Notes under the pieces: model-generated
Database searches by the model: none
Told to the model about the DNA's origin: nothing
The model's input: only the letters and a program-made list of their open reading frames with translations
Assembly: GCF_037126465.1 (NCBI RefSeq)
Contig: NC_088201.1
Span: forward strand, 85,526,273 to 85,590,272
Direction: 5' to 3'
DNA length: 64,000 bases
DNA from: Ornithodoros turicata
Taxonomy: Eukaryota > Arthropoda > Arachnida > Ixodida > Argasidae
Part shown: piece after piece, positions 23,295-34,920 of the stretch
Layout of the letters: each line of letters opens with the position of its first letter
Numbering within the stretch: position 1 is the stretch's first letter
Position numbers and translations under genes: made by a program

Positions 23295-23701
23295 CGCACA
23301 TAATTCGAAGGAACCTGTTGCGCGAAGAGGGGTTACGCAAAAACGATCACTGGCTAGTATAATGTCCTGCATATTCGTCTCTATACTCTCTTTATGCGCT
23401 TTGCTATGCGGATCAGAATGCATTCAAAAGCGGCCGCATCCATTCTCAAAACCTTGCGGTGGGCACATCTGTCCTCGTGTCGTAGCTCCCGTAGAAGGCT
23501 ATTTTGCAGACCGTGCTCTTTCCTCAACACCCATTCTTCCGTCCATATCTTCCTTAACCACTTCTTTTCATGGCAGCGTTCACTATCGTCAATGAGAACA
23601 GCAAAAGCCACCAATTTTCGCTTTCTTTCGTTCATTGCGTACCAAGCTGCAGCCTTCAACCGCAGCGCGAACGTTATCCCCGGCATCTGAACTGACAGCA
23701 C
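23295..23701 (-). pseudogene. PIF/Harbinger transposase N-terminal remnant (HARBI1-like)
   Basis: The 106-residue frame contains KKWLRKIWTEEWVLRKEHG, then LLRELRHEDRCAHRKVLRMD and FECILIRIAKRIKR. This matches the helical N-terminal part of HARBI1-like nucleases (W-x-R-P-W, LL-ELR-ED, F-LR-M). Homology continues after a frame change with NMQDIILASDRFCVTPLRAT, equal to the segment just before the DDE nuclease fold, and then stops. No catalytic domain remains. It is a 5' fragment of a DNA transposon; termini were not found. Confidence 0.75.
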
Positions 23702-24736
23702 ATTGGAACACTATCTGTGTAGGCATTCCAGAAGGGCGAAGCCTCAGCGCCTTATCATTTACCCTCTCGCTCCCTTTTGGTCTACCGGGTTATAAAAGTT
23801 TCTGGGTACCTGTATCTAGACACAGGATACACGTTTGTGTATAATGAGTAAACTACCATGATGCATAGTGTACACACTTATCAATTTGAATATATGCCAC
23901 ATGCGTGAAATTTTATTTCAACTCAGTTACTTTTACAGTAACTTCTATCCTTTCTTTTTGACCACTTTATCATACTAGATCAAGATACATCAATAACCAA
24001 TATTACAATTACAATTAACCAATAACCAATATTACAATTTGCTTGTTCGTAATGTCAGTTTAGTGTTCAGGAATTGCCGTCAGCATTTTTTGAATAGACG
24101 GACTTACATGTCTTCATTGAGATGTTTCAATACCTTCCAAATCGTGGTACAACGTGTTAGTGCTATATACACAAAGTGGTAAGATATTTAAAGCATTAGT
24201 ACATGAGGCGCGTAACATGGACACAACCCGACAACGTCCAGTTTGCATACTTTCAATTGAATTTTGGCAGCTGAACAAAAGGTACCAGCAATGGTATCGA
24301 GGGTGTGGGTTCGAATCCTACTGCTGGTATTTTTTCTTCAGCTGCCTTTATTGAATTGTAAGACATCATCAAGCTTCAAAATGCATAAAGGTGTGTTTGA
24401 GTTTGAAATGAGTGTGACATTTCTGTGAGCTATGGACATCATATCCGTGCTCCTTTGTAGTTAAGCAGTAATTTCTTATAAACTGATTTTGAATTCAACA
24501 AGTTTATTGTGTGCGTGTCAAGTGAGCCAAAATGATGTGCTCTAAGTTTTGGGGGCAATAGAAAAAGTAACCATAATGGTTGCAAGTACGTGTTTGAAGG
24601 TACTTGTAGCTGTATCAGTGTGCTTCGTTCACGCTTGTTAAAAACCGCTTCAGCAACAGTTGTGAGTAACCACCTCTAGAGTAGCTGTGGAAATTTTAAT
24701 TGTGTAGTGCCTTTTTTTAGTAGTAGTAGTGTCTTT
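23702..24736. other. unassigned sequence with one tRNA-like word
   Basis: No gene recognised. At 24281-24335 the words GGTACCAGCAATGGTATCG and GGGTTCGAATCCTACTGCTG look like a decayed tRNA/SINE head with palindromic ends (TACCAGCA...TGCTGGTA). Confidence 0.4.
24281..24340 (+). repeat. tRNA-like SINE head or decayed tRNA
   Basis: It has a perfect B box (GGTTCGAATCC) and paired ends TACCAGCA/TGCTGGTA followed by a T run at 24329-24334. At under 60 bp it is too short for a functional tRNA, and no anticodon arm could be placed. Confidence 0.4.
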
Positions 24737-25099
24737 GCCCCTTGTGAAAAATCCTATGGTCATATTATAGCATTTCTATAGAGAAAAGTCTAAAGAGGCT
24801 ATAGACAACAAACAGACGGCATATAGACGCTGTTTGGACACACCACTTTCCTTCCTTTTTCCTCCGTTTAGCTATTTGGTACGGACATTCTATAGTATTT
24901 GTGCTATTGGAAAGCAAAAGATAATATTTCGTTGGACATGCTATAGACTTTATAAAGGTCACCTTCTGGGGCTTCCACCCATTACAGTTGAAATGCTCCT
25001 TCTCTTTGAATTCTTACGGTGGTCTGCATTCGCACGTTCTCTCCCCCCCCCCCCCAAAAAAAAAAAGCGCGTCCTGTCGTAGATAACACACTGACCAAG

Positions 25100-25264
25100 T
25101 CAGATATGTGAAACGCCAGAAAATTTATTGTTCCTCATACATAATTTTTCCTTCATACACTTCGGGAGCCTTCTGGACAGTGCTTCGTTCTCGTCGTCTA
25201 GCTCAGCTATTCGTTTCAGGTTCTTGTCACATGTAGTGCCAGTGAGCTCTTGTGTTGCTGTGAC
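25100..25264 (-). CDS. candidate terminal exon, coiled-coil peptide
   Basis: After a good acceptor (TTTTTTGAACGCAG) the minus strand reads about 54 residues, including KNLKRIAELDDENEALSRRL, a heptad-like coiled coil, and ends in TGA at 25100-25102. An AATAAA lies within the last codons, at about 25125. It may be the last exon of a gene carried by the 24737-28322 element; the other exons could not be joined with confidence. Confidence 0.35.
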   Translation of the reverse strand, partial: VTATQELTGTTCDKNLKRIAELDDENEALSRRLPKCMKEKLCMRNNKFSGVSHI

Positions 25265-25867
25265 CTGCGTTCAAAAAATGTTACCAGAAGAACCTGTTTA
25301 AGAATATCTGGGTACCCAATATCCCAGATTGTCCCTCTCTGACAGCGATACTATCCCGCACATTTATCGCATAGCCATGCAGCATGTCACAATCACTTTC
25401 TAGTCTAAACAAATCCAAGTACAAAAAGGGGCAAAGCTAGAGCTGTTAGAGCTCCGGCATTGCCGCTCTATTAAAGGGGCCGTAAACAGGCCACCAAACA
25501 TTTCTGAAATAATGATACCCCATGAAAGAACGCAGCTCATAATACCCAAATATACATTTCGTTCGGCTCGTGCCAGCTCATTGACCCGTACAACTGCTTT
25601 CAAAGATGAGTAACCAGCGAGCCTCTCTCCACAACGCATACGTCATATGGCTACGTAGCGTTTTGCCGTCCAATCGGGCGGCCCAGCTGCGCTCATGATG
25701 TTTCAAATTACCAGCCAATAAACATACTTCGTTATCAGCTGTGAGTCGAAGCGCACAGTTTGTTTGTGTGAAACGACGTTTTGCGCTCCGTGGTTCCGAA
25801 ATTCAACGTCATGACATCTTCAACATCTCCGGCTGGCGCAAGCGTCAACAGCTGGGCTGCTATCACA

Positions 25868-25950
25868 TGACGCGATTCGAACCCGGGTTCCTCCCAGTCA
25901 CGACGTGACATGGCCAGCACGCTATCTACTGTACCACGCGAGCTGGTGAC
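25868..25950 (-). repeat. SINE head fragment
   Basis: The minus strand reads CCAGCTCGCGTGGTACAGTA and the B box GGTTCGAATCG, matching the head of the SINE at 11268-11526. The body is absent. Confidence 0.7.
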
Positions 25951-25996
25951 GCGATGCCGCGTGGATCAAACCAAAGTACGCAGCCCAGTTGTCGGA

Positions 25997-26231
25997 ACTA
26001 GAGTCACTACATAAGCTACGCTTCAGAGTATCGACACTGAGCCGCCATGTTGTTTCGGATGACCTCCAGCCCCACCTCTATTTTGGCAGTAGAAATAGAA
26101 GAAGGTGAAGTTCAGCAGTGGAAGAAGACAACACTTCGAAGAGCGCTAAATGGATGGCGCTGGAAGTCATCCGAAACAACATGGCGGCTCAGTGTCGATA
26201 CTCTGAAGCGTAGCTTATTTAGTGACTCTAG
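25997..26231. repeat. palindromic foldback MITE
   Basis: The left arm 25997-26070 and the right arm 26160-26231 are near-perfect reverse complements, for example CGCCATGTTGTTTCGGATGA against TCATCCGAAACAACATGGCG. The loop is about 90 bp. It sits inside the TTAA element. No target duplication was resolved. Confidence 0.75.
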
Positions 26232-26759
26232 TCGGAACCATTCGAAGATGACGAAGATGTTCCATCGCGCACCTACCTAAGATTCCGGAACTGTAGTCCC
26301 GGATATTCATTCGCGCGGGTGGTGTGCTGCGTGCTACTACCCAGAAAACGTAGTGCGCGTATGATACCTAAATTAAACAAATTTCTTTCTCAGTTTGAGG
26401 CTGTAACTGTTCAGATTTTGAATAGAAGAGAATTCACGTTCATCTAGTCCAATTTCGCATTTGTAATAAAATCATACGTTGAACACTCAATCGTAATTGG
26501 TGGGGAAAGCGCTACGTCAAAATGACGTAAAGTTAGAGCGCGGGGCGGAGCTAAAATGCGAAAGAGTGCAGTGAATATTTCATCCGTATGCAAGTGCCTT
26601 TTGTTTTTAAGCGTTAGTAATTGCAAGTAGTTTTCACTGACTAAGATCCAATAATATAACACAAAGAAATGTGCACCTTTTGTACCTGTTTACGGCCCCT
26701 TTAAGCCTATCTATCGCTAAATGTAAGCATGGCCAACGGTGAGCCCTTCACTCTTCCGT

Positions 26760-27270
26760 ACGGCAGTTCGAAAGAGTTCTTTTTCGGTTACGATTGATTA
26801 ATGAACGAGTGCAGTCAACAAACTCTCTGATTCCAGTTACGTATTGCAGTCTTAAATTTGGTACTGGGATGGATCCCCATGAACGCTCGGTTGTTGGAGC
26901 ATCCCGTCGGCAAATCCCGTTTTCACGCAAGCCACGCGTGTAGCCATTTTGATCATCCAAACTGCGGATGGCAAACAATGAGAGAATAAATTAATCACGA
27001 TCATGGAGTACTTACGTAGTTTCCACATAGGTCGGCAACCATTTCGAGCGCCTTGAGAATTCCTAACCTATTTTTTTGCAAGGCTGCAGCATCCCCTGTA
27101 CCAATAGAAGAGATTATGAATCGCATGCATGCAGCAGAGAACACCTTCCTAAAAATGCTACTCGTAAAATGTACGGGCACAGACGGCACCAAGAGCTTCA
27201 GATAAGCAAGTAACTTACCAGCTGCAACGATAAAACCTTTGGACGGTTCAGCGACCAGATCCCATTTCAC
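26760..27270 (-). CDS. candidate exon(s) of unidentified gene
   Basis: On the minus strand 27270-27014 reads about 85 residues including LVAEPSKGFIVAAG and MRFIISSIGTGDAAALQK, and ends at a consensus donor GTAAGT (27013). A matching acceptor (GCCATCCGCAG) is at about 26961, followed by an open stretch. The two do not join in phase without a stop, so the model is incomplete or the gene is dead. I do not recognise the family. Confidence 0.3.
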
Positions 27271-28795
27271 GGGGAGCTTCGTTCCACCACACGCGCATCA
27301 TGCAAACCAATGTCCACAAACACAAACAACCACAACAACAAACCAATGTCCACACCAAATATTCGGTCCACCGGGTAGACATACAAAGCGTTCATATGGG
27401 GCCACTTCACTAAAACGTGCATATTCTGCAAGGCAAATCTGTGAAGGAACACGGCAAGACAGACCTCTTCACGATGGCACACCTACGACAAATGGCGAAA
27501 TAGGTCACTTTGTCCCTTTGTCAATGGTGCCTTTCCCCTGAATGGGAGGCTAACCGGTCCCGTCGACTCATTGGATGACCCCGTTGACCCACATTGGGGA
27601 TAACCACGACTGATACACGTGGCCCTCGCCTGAGGTGCCAAGCAGTGTTGTATGAATACCTGCAGTTTTCCAGTGGGTTGTACTGACCTACAGAACTTTT
27701 CTGCATGAAATCTAGATTTTTTAATCTCTTGGCCAATTCTGCGTGTCAACCGCTTTCGCATGCAACTGTGTATGTAATGACCTCAGTGTTCGTTTGACAT
27801 TTTATTTTCTTTCTTTTTTTTTTTGTGCAGTGACATAAATGCATTAAATTGTTCTGTAATGGATTGTCATAGTTTTCATCATTGCGAGAACACAACACAT
27901 TTTTCGTGATGTGATCTGCACTCATCCCTTTATACATGTGGGAGTCACACATCCATAAACACAAATTAAAAATTATGATCAAGCTTCTGAAAATGTGCTG
28001 TATATGCAGAAACAGAAGAGACTGAAATAGCATGACAGCACGATGCTGTCTTTGCTTTCACTAAGTTTTCGAATGGATTGTCTTTTGTATTTCTATTTCC
28101 TATTGTCTATTAAATGTGGAGAAAAAGAATTTTCAAAGAACGTCTATAGACTTCCTTTGGCAGAGTGGTTTGGACATGTGGGAAAAAAGGTGTCCAAAGC
28201 ACGTCTTTAGACGTTATTTGTACAATTGTCTATAAAAAGGCAAGGTAAAAAGAAAAGCCAAAGGGGCCAAAAAGTGTCCAAACAGTGTCAACAGACAGGC
28301 CAAATTTATTTTCACAAGGGGCAGCAATTTATAATGTACTCGTCTGCTTCTGCAGCACAAGGAATTCAGGAATTCGTTGGCCCATGCTCTCAACAGTCTT
28401 GTAGCAGCGACTCAGCAGCAAACTGACGCCCTTACACACATGTATGAGAGAGCAGAAGACAGCCACGGCAGCTCTGAATTTTCTGATCGTATTTTTGAAG
28501 AAAAGTGCACAGACTGTACAAATTCCGCTGGACTAAAGTAGAATAAAGATTGCAAGGGCAGCATGTTTGTATTGTTTTGTCCATTTCTCGCAGATGGGTG
28601 AGGAATCAAGTGGACAAACGCCACCGCCTTGAGATACATCTTCGTACACGGTGTATCTATCCTGTATAGTGACGTCTGCTACGGTGCACCCACAAAATTC
28701 ATATGCAGGGCACTCAATTGTGCATACAGCCTTCTTGATTGTGGTACACTTCCAGTTGATTGATCAATTGAGGGATTGTTGTCATCCTCTGAGTC

Positions 28796-29748
28796 AGACA
28801 GATGCATCTTCCTCACTCATTGGTTCAGGTTCGACTGAATAAATGCAAATATTATGGGGGACTGCGCATGCCGTTATTATTGTACAAACAGTCAGTGGCT
28901 GGTAGTACAACGTTCTGTATATTTGCAGACAGCGGAATCTGTTTTTGAGGAAGCCAATGCAGCGTTACACAACACTTCTTGCCGAGGAATGGGCTTTCTT
29001 GTATGTTCATTGGGGTGTATGTATTGACGGGTGGCCAGGTACTGGTGTCAGTAGCCACGGCTCGAGGGGACAGCCGCTATCACCTTCGCATTTTGTAAAA
29101 GCTATTAGGTTCTCTTGAGATGCACGTGCTGACGCTTACCTAGCAGGAACTCTCCATTTGTAAGAAGAGAACCATCTTCAAATTTTCTCCGCAACCATGA
29201 CGCCCTCCAGACGAAAGAATTGTGGGAAGAACCGGGAAATCGTCAATGCACAAAATTATCATGTCTGCGTCGCAAACCAGTACGTTTATTCATCAGTATA
29301 TATGTACCACTACGCAACTCTAGAAATACTTTGGGTAATATATAGCTATCTTACCACCATCACGTTAAGGGCGTAATGCTGTTTTCTGCACCAGTAATGT
29401 GCCTTGTTCGTTAGTGGATCATTCTTCGGCAGCCCCATAATGCCGATTAACGTGCAGTCGATGCAGCCCACGACATCAGAAAATCCGTGTCGCAAAGAAA
29501 CGTAGAGCAGAGAGGACTTGCTGCTTAGTGGTCATTACCATTCCATGATGCATTCGCCTTCTCAATGCGGGGTCCTCGCGAAGTTCGTCGCACATCCATC
29601 TGACGACGGGCTTTGACAGTCGATATTGCTGTTTAAATGCGTCATCTGCGAGCTCAAAGTCATCCCGGTGTGGCATGTACTCACGACTTCGATAGAAAAT
29701 AAGTTGCAAGGCCGAGAACGCTACAGCCATGACAGCAAACTTGCTCAC
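28796..29748 (-). pseudogene. HARBI1-like (PIF/Harbinger) transposase, multi-exon, decayed
   Basis: Segments follow the HARBI1 order: N-terminal helices (YRLSKPVVRWMCDELREDPA, 29748-29510); DVVGCIDCTLIGIMG with the first catalytic Asp, then HYALNVMVV ending at GTAAGA (29490-29355); VCDADMIIL with the second Asp, a one-base shift, then SFVWRASWLRRKFEDGSLL (29280-29150); and GDSGCPLEPWLLTPVPGHPS through ACAVPHNICI (29083-28796). About 55 residues are missing between the first two segments. There are two in-frame stops in the last exon (after HTPQ and after ARSVV). HARBI1-type transposases cut DNA with a DDE nuclease; this copy is inactive. Confidence 0.88.
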
Positions 29749-31476
29749 CCACAGCTACGCAAGTTTGAGGGGCGATTTCTCGATTGTCACATGGTCTGTC
29801 ACGAGCACTGGTGAACTCGAGGTTTGCTAAGTTGGGGTATCTTATCTCGACAGGTATAGGTTGATCCTCCCTAGAAGATTCTTTAATTCCCTCTCCCCTC
29901 TCACGTGGTACTCTCGGTTGCTGGATAAGCGCGTTTCACTTACTTTCCTGGACGCATCGAGTATCTCGATCACGAACGAAGTTGCCTCCTAGATGGGGCT
30001 AGCTGAGAGTAGTGATGTCAGAGCGGTCTCTGCTTTTGTTGCGGCTCGTCTGGGCTGCATGGAGGGCGCCCGGAAATTCCAGTGCGGATTTTGCGAAGTG
30101 ATGTTGCTACCCATGCTACCGATTCATCGTGTTAAAATAAAGTTGTTGTTATTGTTATCCTATGCTACGATTGTGCAACAAGAACAGGGTCATGACTCCG
30201 ACGAAACAAAATTTTGCTCGGTTTTAGATGTACTGCCTTCAGCGGTGGGTCCGTTTTGTAACGTGCCTTGTACCGGACCCATAGGATGCAGGTTCGAAGC
30301 CTACCGAGAACGCCGGCAATTTGGTAACGTGGTAGGAATTGCTTTGTCACGTCATCTTCGGCGAAGGATACAATGCGCCTAATACTGAGATTCCAGCGCG
30401 CGCTACAGGAGCATGGAGGGGACCTCGAACATATTTCTTTACCACGTAATATGAACGCACTACTTTCAGAAACTGTCACGCAAAGTATTTCCTTAGAGAG
30501 GCGCGCACTTAGACAATTGGTTCACAAGAACGCGCGCAGCGGGGGCGAACTCTTCCAGCTCCTTCTGACGTGTTGTGACGTCAGCTCATCCGAGCACTTT
30601 TAGTTGCTGCCGAGAATGTTCTGTTGCAATGGTGAGCCAAGGCGGCCGCTCGCCTGCTCTGAGCCAGACCCGAGAGGCGCGGCGCCAAATACAACAGCAC
30701 AAAGAAAGAAACGGAAAAGAAGGCGCGTGGAACCGCGTTATTGGGCTCATGAGATGACATCGTTGACTGCAAACCGAGGAAGGGACTTTTCTGATCCGGG
30801 AGGTTGAAAGTCCTCTTGCGTGGCAGGATTGTGTGTTGCTGACATACCTTTTGTGCGAATATGTACTCAAGGCTTGCAATCAGGATGTTTGCTCCCCCTG
30901 ACATATTTTCTTTCGACGTCTTCCATGATCCCCTTTAAACATGCTCTCATACTCCATGCTTTGGCAGGGGGGGGGGGTGAAAATAACGCTACTAACCAGC
31001 AATAGTGGTGTCGCTCACTATCAAATTTGGCTCGCGATGTAGAACTCCCAGTTGTTATTATTATCGTTTATTCCTAGTTCATTATAGTATTATGTTTTTA
31101 TCATTATTGTTGTTGTATAAGGACTTGTGGCATGGATAAATTGTTCGAGCGTCTCCACAATAATCAACGTCATACTTTGCCGCATCCTGCGACTAGTGAC
31201 TAGTGTGACTAGACTAGTGTGATGATTTTTTAAATGCACACACTACGAACATATGAAACTATAAGTGAAACTCAACAAAAACTTTCTGATGTTAGAGGGG
31301 CTTTTGTCTCGAACTGATAGATGTGGTTCATTACTAGATGCAGGCATTGCACTGCGCGCAACCGTACTGCGAAATAAATTATTTTTCTACGTGTCGTAGG
31401 TAGCGAGAAACAAACCCTGGAACTTCGTCATCAAGGTCCGACATGACGTCAGAGGATAGAAAGTCATCGGAAGCAC
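29749..31476. other. unassigned sequence
   Basis: No gene recognised. An AATAAA followed by a GTTGTTATTGTT tail at about 30135-30160 looks like a retroposon 3' end, and a B-box-like GGTTCGAAGCC occurs at 30292-30302. A G run lies at about 30967-30977. Confidence 0.4.
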
Positions 31477-32740
31477 GTGACATCTTCCGCGCCTGCCGCA
31501 TTGGCAGAGATGCCCTGCGTATCGTACCATTCCATTGCTCTAACATCATGCTTTGGCAATTTATTGAAGCGTATAATCCATAAAAGACTGGCTTGGGTCC
31601 TGGAGCGAGGCAATTGCTTCCCCGATTACGTTACAGCATTTCGGAAGGGCTGGGGCGCGTCTGACGCAATTTCTGAAGTGGCTACTAGCATGAAGCAAGC
31701 GAGAGAGTCCAATGCCTTTGCTCTCGCTTTCTTCCTTGTTGTGAAGAAGGCATACGACCCTGTAACGCACATGGCATGTTTAGCTGCGCCCAAAGAGGCT
31801 CGTATCACTGGCCGCCTGCTGAGATACCTCTCTAGCTTTCTATCCGACAGAACGTTTGACGTGTTCGTCCGCGGGTGCATTAGCTCCAAGAAGAAGTTTG
31901 ATAGAGGGGTCCCCCAAGGCAGCGTTCTATCACCTATACTATCCAACCTAATCATGGCTGGGATCCACCGAGGAATCCGCCCTACACCATATGCCCTTCA
32001 TCTCACCATCTACGCGGACGATATCTGTCTCCGTACCGTGGGAACGGACAAGGAGAAAATACGTGACACAGCTGACATTGCCTTGCACGGGCTCAGTGCG
32101 GCGCTGCTTGCTTGCGAGAGGGCTCGAAGCGTCGCCAGAAAAGTCAAAATGCATGGTGTGCATTCCCCGTGGAAAGCCCCTGGGCAAAGCCTTTCCTTGT
32201 GTCAGCATTAATAACACTCCAATCCCAAGATGCGTGTCATGTAAATATTTTGGTGGCACAATCGATAGCGCATTACGCTGGTCTAAGCAAGTGAACCAGA
32301 CCATCTGCGAGGGAAAGAAAACGCTTAACTTACTCAGTAGAATCAGCGGTAAATCACGGGGCTGCAATAGGCAATCATTGCTCAGCCTGCACAAAGCTGT
32401 AATCTTGTCGCGCATCCTCTATGTGGCGCCTTACGTAGACCTTGCGCCTCCACAGTGGCAGGCCCTTGAGCGTCTTCATCGCACCGGAATACGAACTGCG
32501 CTTGGTCTACCTACCTTTTCTAGTGCCACCCAAACGTACCTGGAAGCTAAGGAAAAGGCTGTGAGTGTCCACTCGGAGCTCAGAGGGTTCCGGCTTTCGG
32601 ATAACGCGGCAACATTTCTCAGCAAGCGTTCCCTCTTCACGGACCTCGTAGAAAGGACACACACATCCCTAGGGCACCTGGCAGTATGTTCGCCACCAGT
32701 TCTCTGCCCAATACTGGGGCCCTACCTCAGGATGGAATGA
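31477..32740 (+). pseudogene. non-LTR retrotransposon reverse transcriptase fragment (I/Jockey-type)
   Basis: The first frame (31477-32211) has SYHSIALTSCFGNLLKRIIH, AFRKGWGASDAI, the palm FFLVVKKAYDPV, GVPQGSVLSPILSNLIMAG and the catalytic box YADDICL. Homology then moves to another frame at about 32115 (EASPEKSKCMVC) and runs to about 32680 through the thumb region (LHRTGIRTALGLPTF). The palm aspartate normally read as FLDIKKAYD is changed (FFLVVKKAYD), the frame is shifted, and both the endonuclease and the 3' end are missing. The fragment ends at 32740, where an antisense Ty3/gypsy element begins. Confidence 0.85.
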
Positions 32741-33391
32741 AACGTCTACAAAAGTTGACAAGCCCAAGGAAACGACGTAGCTGGCGGACAGAGGTTGGCA
32801 GAGGAAACTCTTTGATAGCCAGAACATTTTGTGGAAGAGAGAAGATTCCGTCGGCGGAGATCTGATGCCCGAGGAATTCAAGCGAAAGCTTCCCGAATTC
32901 GCACTTCTAGGCGTTGATCACGATGCCGTGCTGTTGCAATCGCGCAAAAACCTGGCGGAGGTGCTGCGCGTGCTGCTCCTCAGTTTTACTGGCCACGAGG
33001 ATATCGTCCAGGTATGCAAAAGCAAACGGCAAACCCCGCAAGAGTCGACGAATCTTTGGAACGTCTGCGCAGCATTCTTCAAGCCGAAGAGCATCCTCAG
33101 AAATTCAAACAGCCCGAAAGGCGTCGTTATGACAGTCATGGGCATGTCTTCGGCAGCCATTGGGATTTGGTGACACGCTTTCACCAGGTCTATCTTACTG
33201 AATAGACGAGCTCCGACCAAATTCATGGTGAAGTCCTGAATAATGGGTAATGGATATCGATCTGCCTTAGTGACCACATTGAGTGCCCTGTAGTCCCCAC
33301 AAGGTCTCCAATCACCCGTTTTCCTAGGCACCATGTGTAAAGGCGAGGTCCAGTCACTTTGAGACGGTCTAGCGATACCAATGTCAAGCAT
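32741..33391 (-). pseudogene. Ty3/gypsy reverse transcriptase, second element, truncated
   Basis: The minus strand reads IARPSQSDWTSPLHMVPRK and DWRPCGDYRALN, then FSKIDLVKACHQIPM and TTPFGLFEFLRM. The frame is then broken before the YVDD box, with FLGLVNFCRRFIP visible at about 32790-32745. The element stops abruptly at 32740 against the LINE fragment. It is related to, but distinct from, the element at 13550-17529. Confidence 0.85.
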
Positions 33392-33472
33392 GTGTTGGAA
33401 CTCAGCTTAAGCGATCCTGAATTTTTCAGGCGCAAGCCGACGGGGTCGAAAGTGTACGAGGGGACCAGTTGT

Positions 33473-34078
33473 TTAAATGTGATGAACCACATCGTGGCGT
33501 ATTGGCTGGGTCCAATCCGGAGGCTTCGTCAAAAATGGGAATTCGCTGAGGACAGCAGCAAAACGCGACTGGAGCGAGGAGATGGTGACGGCTGGTTGAG
33601 GCTGACGGAAAATGGAGGGATGTCCTGGAGTACGCAAGTTTGTCTTCGAGTCTACGATGGCTTTGCGACCGAGATCGACAATCAAACCAAAGTAGTGCAG
33701 AAAATCCGCGCCGAGTATGTTGTGTTCAATTGCAGCAGCTTTGAACACCCACGGAAAGGAGCGTCGAAGCCCAAGAGACAAAGGCACAGGACGCTCACCG
33801 TAAACAGGATTGCCGGTGCCATTTGCAGCTGCAAGGTGGTAGACGGGTTGTCGTAATCGTTCCGATCGAGTAGCAGCGAGTAAACTGACTTCCGCTCCTG
33901 TGTCGAACAAGAAACGGCGTCGGAATGTTCTATCGGAGTCGTAGAGAAGGCGGAGACCGCTGCTGAGCGTTGATGGGGATGCGCACGCCAACATTAGCGA
34001 CCCCTGGGACAGTCTCCCGGCCAGGCACAAGGCGACTGACGTCTTCGAGCTCTTGCGCCGAACTGACAGTGAAAGCAA
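33473..34078 (-). pseudogene. Ty3/gypsy protease and start of RT, second element
   Basis: The 201-residue frame contains the retropepsin motif FLFDTGAEVSLLAA and the second conserved word ILGADFLHYFGLIVDL, then a linker leading to RT (FPFLTKPPDWTQPIRHDVVH). The protease itself looks uninterrupted, but flanking frames are shifted relative to gag and RT. Confidence 0.85.
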
Positions 34079-34885
34079 CAGAACTCCGTCGGATTCTCTT
34101 CAGGCGCCGGCAAGGAACGACGGAGTCCCCGTGGAGATATTGACTGACGGTGACGACGCGTGACGCTGCGGCCATCTACGTTGGGCTGCACGCAAGGCAA
34201 AACGGACGCCAGGAGGGACATCATGTTCCGCAGGTCGTCCTGCAGCTCCTCAAGGGCAGTACGACGGCCGCCTTGGTGCTCTTGGGTTAGTGCAGAGGGA
34301 AGTGCGCATGGGGCACGACCGGTGGACGGCGTGTGAGTTTCGGAGAACTGGACGGTTGAGATAGTCGGAACTGCCACGGCCATGATCTTATCGGCATGCT
34401 CAGTAAGTTGGGCGATGGGAAGGGTGGTGGCTGTTGCGAGTAGCCTTGAGCAAGGGCTCATCAGAGTTGACGGCACGCTCGTCGAGAAGATGCTGTATGT
34501 GACGCAAGAACTGCCACGGCTGCCGATCCCCAAGGTCCTCTGCGTACAATAGTTGCTGAAGACGCTTGCGTTCTGAGGCGGTAGTTCGTTCGATGAGTGC
34601 CGCCTTCAGCGTATCGTACGGCGTAACAGGGGTTGTCCCACGGAGGAGGTCAACGTCTTCTGTAGCGATGTCTGGGGGTAGCACCGAGACCACATGAGAG
34701 TACCACGTAGCCTGCGAAGTGATACACGCCAGATGGAATTGGCATTCCACTTGTGAAAACCAAACGTTGGGGTTGGCGTTCCAGAAGGGCGGAAGCCGTA
34801 CTGCTATGCGTCCAACGCTGGGCCGGAAGGCAGGGTGGTTGCGGTCGCCCGTACCGTTGTCGTTCGTGGAAATAAATTTCCCCAT
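34079..34885 (-). pseudogene. Ty3/gypsy gag, second element
   Basis: The start MGKFISTNDNGTGD is followed by LPPFWNANPNVWFSQVECQF, the gag core also seen in the first element. ASERKRLQQLLYAEDLGD follows, then a frame change at about 34400, after which homologous sequence continues to the protease. No LTR was identified to the right. Confidence 0.8.
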
Positions 34886-34920
34886 GAAACATATAAAAAA
34901 AGGGGTAGTTGGTGTAAGTC

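Larger units (their letters stand above)
25475..26700. mobile_element. 1.2-kb TTAA-type nonautonomous element (Kolobok-like ends)
   Basis: Perfect 16-bp inverted termini AGGGGCCGTAAACAGG / CCTGTTTACGGCCCCT are directly flanked by TTAA (25471-25474 and 26701-26704). A TTAA duplication with AGG...CCT ends is a hallmark of Kolobok; piggyBac also uses TTAA but its ends begin CCY. There is no transposase. The inside holds a SINE head (25868-25950) and a 235-bp palindrome (25997-26231), so it has been a target for further insertions. Confidence 0.88.
24737..28322. mobile_element. 3.6-kb inverted-repeat element of unassigned class
   Basis: The ends are perfect 14-bp inverted repeats, GCCCCTTGTGAAAA (24737-24750) and TTTTCACAAGGGGC (28309-28322). 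The next 60-80 bp at each end also match in inverted orientation, for example GTGTCCAAACAG. Both ends carry repeated TCTATAGAC-type words (24777-24960 and 28100-28240), as expected of subterminal transposase-binding sites. No target duplication was recognised. Inside lie a 1.2-kb TTAA element and candidate minus-strand exons of unknown function. The superfamily could not be assigned. Confidence 0.6.

Noticed and set aside
24281..24340. possible tRNA gene with a perfect B box
   Set aside because: The sequence is too short, with no A box at correct spacing and no anticodon arm. It is kept only as a tRNA-like repeat word.
25471..26704. piggyBac assignment for the TTAA elements
   Set aside because: TTAA alone fits piggyBac, but the ends begin AGG rather than CCY, and the neighbouring autonomous element encodes a THAP transposase, which favours a Kolobok-like origin.
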